From contig JAGWRH010000079.1 of the NCBI GenBank assembly GCA_028876695.1, forward strand, positions 1 through 6,925: a stretch of 6,925 nucleotides of DNA, read 5' to 3'. Positions 5,510 to 6,925 of this stretch are shown here, piece after piece. The translations under genes were made by a program, and so were the position numbers. Source of the DNA: Acidobacteriota bacterium (lineage in GTDB: Bacteria; Acidobacteriota; Terriglobia; Acidiferrales; UBA7541). The notes under the pieces are model-generated. The model saw nothing but the letters and a program-made list of their open reading frames with translations, was not told the origin of the DNA and made no database searches. Numbering within the stretch: the stretch's first letter is position 1; each line of letters opens with the position of its first letter.

Positions 5510-6400
5510 ATGAATTCAGGCACACGGAAGTCGAAAGCCCAATTGCTGGTTGACGGCGGAGACCCTCAGGAAACCCTACGAATCAGGGATTTGATCGGTC
5601 ACGTCGACGGCCAGACGACCAATCCGACATTGATCTCCAGGAACCCCGAAGTTCGAAAGCTGATTTCGTCGGGCCGGAAATTCAGTATCCAGGAAGAATT
5701 GCAGGAGTACAGAAAGATCGTGCGGGCCATCTCACCGCTGGCGGGCAGCGCGGGCGTTTCCATCGAGGTCTTCGCGGACCTGAACACCACGGGCGAAGAC
5801 ATGCTGGCGCAGGGACGAGACATGTTTGCCTGGATTCCCAATGCGTACATCAAGTATCCGTGTACGCATGAAGGGCTGCGCGCGGCGCAGATGTCCGTCC
5901 GGGAAGCGATACGCGTGAACATGACTCTGTGCTTTTCGCAGGAGCAGGCCGCGGCGGTGTATGCGGCTACGAAGGGATCGAAGGCGCCGGTGTATGTTTC
6001 GCCGTTCGTGGGCCGGCTGGACGATCACGGCGAGAACGGCATGGATCTGGTGAAAAATATAAAGCAAATGTATGCAGCGGGAGATGGACACGTCCATGTG
6101 CTTGCGGCGAGTATCCGCCATCTTCAGCACCTGCTTGGCTCGTTTGCCCTGGATGCAGAACTTGTGACGGCACCCGGCAAGGTTTGGGACCAATGGGCCG
6201 CTGCATCGTTTCCGCTCCCTGACCAGAATTTCGTCTATCGGGCAATAGATGCCGCCGGCAAGCAGCTCAAGCCGATTGCCTATAAACCCATCGATCTAAA
6301 TCAACCGTGGGAGAGCTTTGACGTCCGGCATGATCTCACCACGAAGGGCATCCAAAGTTTTGTGGCGGATTACAAGAGCACGCTGAAGCAGTCTGCCTGA
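5510..6400 (+). CDS. Transaldolase-family protein
   Basis: The product is 296 residues, an aldolase of the class I Schiff-base type that would move or cleave three-carbon units between sugar phosphates in the non-oxidative pentose phosphate pathway, in the cytoplasm. QLLVDGGDP holds Asp15, and DGQTTNPT (33-40) is the family TTNP signature with Asn38. IKYPCTHEG contains Lys115, the expected Schiff-base lysine. VNMTLCFS (136-143) is the next conserved strand, and VSPFVGRLDD (163-172) provides Ser164 and Arg169 for phosphate binding. The closest subtype resembles the transaldolase / fructose-6-phosphate aldolase-like proteins annotated simply as transaldolase; which reaction predominates cannot be told. 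An in-frame GTG at 5501 exists, but AGGAGAGG at 5494-5501 overlaps it and sits eight bases before ATG 5510, so the ATG is the start. It seems to be a separate unit after tRNA-Cys. Confidence 0.92.
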   Translation: MNSGTRKSKAQLLVDGGDPQETLRIRDLIGHVDGQTTNPTLISRNPEVRKLISSGRKFSIQEELQEYRKIVRAISPLAGSAGVSIEVFADLNTTGEDMLAQGRDMFAWIPNAYIKYPCTHEGLRAAQMSVREAIRVNMTLCFSQEQAAAVYAATKGSKAPVYVSPFVGRLDDHGENGMDLVKNIKQMYAAGDGHVHVLAASIRHLQHLLGSFALDAELVTAPGKVWDQWAAASFPLPDQNFVYRAIDAAGKQLKPIAYKPIDLNQPWESFDVRHDLTTKGIQSFVADYKSTLKQSA

Positions 6401-6539
6401 ATATTTTCGCCAGCTCGCAATTTACACGCCGCCCCGACGGCTGGACGACCGACCGGGGACCTCAACCGATCACGCCGTCCACGTGGCTAATCCGACAGCT
6501 CAGGTTCCGCTCCGAATGATGCGCCAAGGCTGGAGCAGT

Positions 6540-6563
6540 TAGGTCGCCGGCGCCGGCGGCCTA
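6540..6563. repeat. 24-bp near-perfect palindrome
   Basis: The centre, CGCCGGCGCCGGCG at 6545-6558, is a perfect 14-bp palindrome. It is flanked by one mismatch (T6544 against G6559, a wobble pair in RNA) and then TAGG 6540-6543 matching CCTA 6560-6563. It lies 140 bases past the transaldolase stop and has no T-run after it. It may be a dimeric protein-binding site or a very stable RNA hairpin. Confidence 0.6.
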
Positions 6564-6704
6564 TAGCCCCCTGATTACACCAAACTCAATTTCGCAGACC
6601 ATGGATGTGATCTAAAATTCTCTCACTTCTCCTGGACTAAAACTTCGACCCAGTCATTTGCTTTGCCTCGGGCCCGTGCGGACTCGTATTAGGGCCGTCT
6701 CCGG

Positions 6705-6732
6705 TTGCTTCTTCACGCAGTTTCGATATGAT
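6705..6732 (+). promoter_or_regulatory. Promoter for the alpha/beta-hydrolase gene, leaderless arrangement
   Basis: TTGCTT (6705-6710), a 16-base spacer and TATGAT (6727-6732, five of six to TATAAT). The predicted transcript start falls at about 6738-6740, on the ATG itself. Confidence 0.45.
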
Positions 6733-6738
6733 AGATCG

Positions 6739-6925
6739 ATGAAAAAGAGAATAAATTATTACAGCGACAGCCTAAAGCTCTCCGGAATACTTTCCACGCC
6801 TGACAATTCCGAAGGAAGACGTTTTCCCGGTGTCGTGCTTGTGCCAGGTTTCATGAGTACGGCGGACGCTTTCTTTCCTGGGTTCGCTGAAGAGTTGAAC
6901 GCAGGTGGCTTTGTAGCCCTAACCA
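6739..6925 (+). CDS. Alpha/beta-hydrolase, N-terminal part
   Basis: Sixty-two codons from ATG 6739 are visible before the window ends; the frame remains open. MKKRINYYSDSLKLSGIL followed by STP matches the first two strands of small esterase or dienelactone-hydrolase-like proteins, in which a short N-terminal strand pair precedes a Pro. FPGVVLVPGFMSTAD (residues 29-43) is the third strand and oxyanion-hole turn, where many relatives have HGxG and this one has PGF. FFPGFAEELNAGGFVALT fits the first helix and the following strand. The nucleophile elbow and catalytic triad lie beyond the edge, so activity and substrate cannot be judged. There is no signal peptide, so it is probably cytoplasmic. 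No Shine-Dalgarno site precedes the ATG, and a -10 box ends only six bases before it. Confidence 0.75.
   Translation, partial: MKKRINYYSDSLKLSGILSTPDNSEGRRFPGVVLVPGFMSTADAFFPGFAEELNAGGFVALT

Larger units (their letters stand above)
6401..6738. other. Non-coding region with a large palindrome, no gene seen
   Basis: I see no supportable ORF on either strand in these 338 bases. The region holds the 24-bp palindrome at 6540-6563 and a weak CCCCG/CGGGG inverted pair at 6432-6436 / 6454-6458. It ends in the promoter-like sequence before the hydrolase gene. There is no T-tailed hairpin to act as a transaldolase terminator. Confidence 0.6.

Noticed and set aside
6728..6742. A four-codon upstream ORF (ATG ATA GAT CGA TGA) overlapping the hydrolase ATG as ATGA
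   Set aside because: Its ATG lies within the -10 box TATGAT, so it would probably not be transcribed; the overlap is most simply a coincidence.

Overview
The window reads as a stretch of chromosome from a moderately GC-rich bacterium, most likely a member of the Acidobacteriota. This placement is an inference. It rests on the C-terminal pattern of the outer-membrane barrel gene, the cupredoxin next to it, the many short intergenic palindromes, and a transaldolase of the type common in that phylum. No rRNA or other definitive taxonomic marker is present. Every gene I support lies on the + strand. I see no insertion sequence, phage gene, CRISPR array or toxin-antitoxin pair.

Layout. (1) Bases 1-1616 carry a probable redox pair: the C-terminal 248 residues of an outer-membrane beta-barrel protein, then a secreted cupredoxin-like protein with an amicyanin-type copper loop (Cys-x2-His-x2-Met) and a C-terminal beta-sandwich. 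A strong 10-bp hairpin separates them. (2) Bases 1617-1853 are non-coding and hold two imperfect palindromes with the same design: an outer stem followed by a symmetric GA/GA internal loop. (3) Bases 1854-2435 encode a GNAT acetyltransferase of the RimJ/RimL type, with a -10 box only about 16 bases before its ATG. (4) Bases 2436-3341 hold a promoter-like site, a hairpin-rich leader and an unrecognised exported protein whose start codon is uncertain. (5) Bases 3445-5133 encode a long-form signal peptide peptidase, SppA, behind a promoter embedded next to a 9-bp inverted repeat. (6) Bases 5154-5342 hold a good promoter, a multi-hairpin leader and a complete tRNA-Cys(GCA) with encoded CCA. (7) Bases 5510-6400 encode a transaldolase-family enzyme with a clear Shine-Dalgarno site. 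(8) Bases 6401-6738 are non-coding and contain a 24-bp near-perfect palindrome. (9) Bases 6739-6925 are the start of an alpha/beta-hydrolase cut off by the window edge, with a -10 box placed so that its mRNA could be leaderless.

The genes do not form one pathway. Apart from the barrel/cupredoxin pair they look like separate housekeeping transcription units, each with its own promoter signal or a hairpin in front. I found no convincing new multi-gene system. The most interesting material is the non-coding structure: the paired GA/GA palindromes, the folded leader before tRNA-Cys, the leader before the exported protein, the 24-bp palindrome, and the promoter placement that suggests leaderless transcripts.
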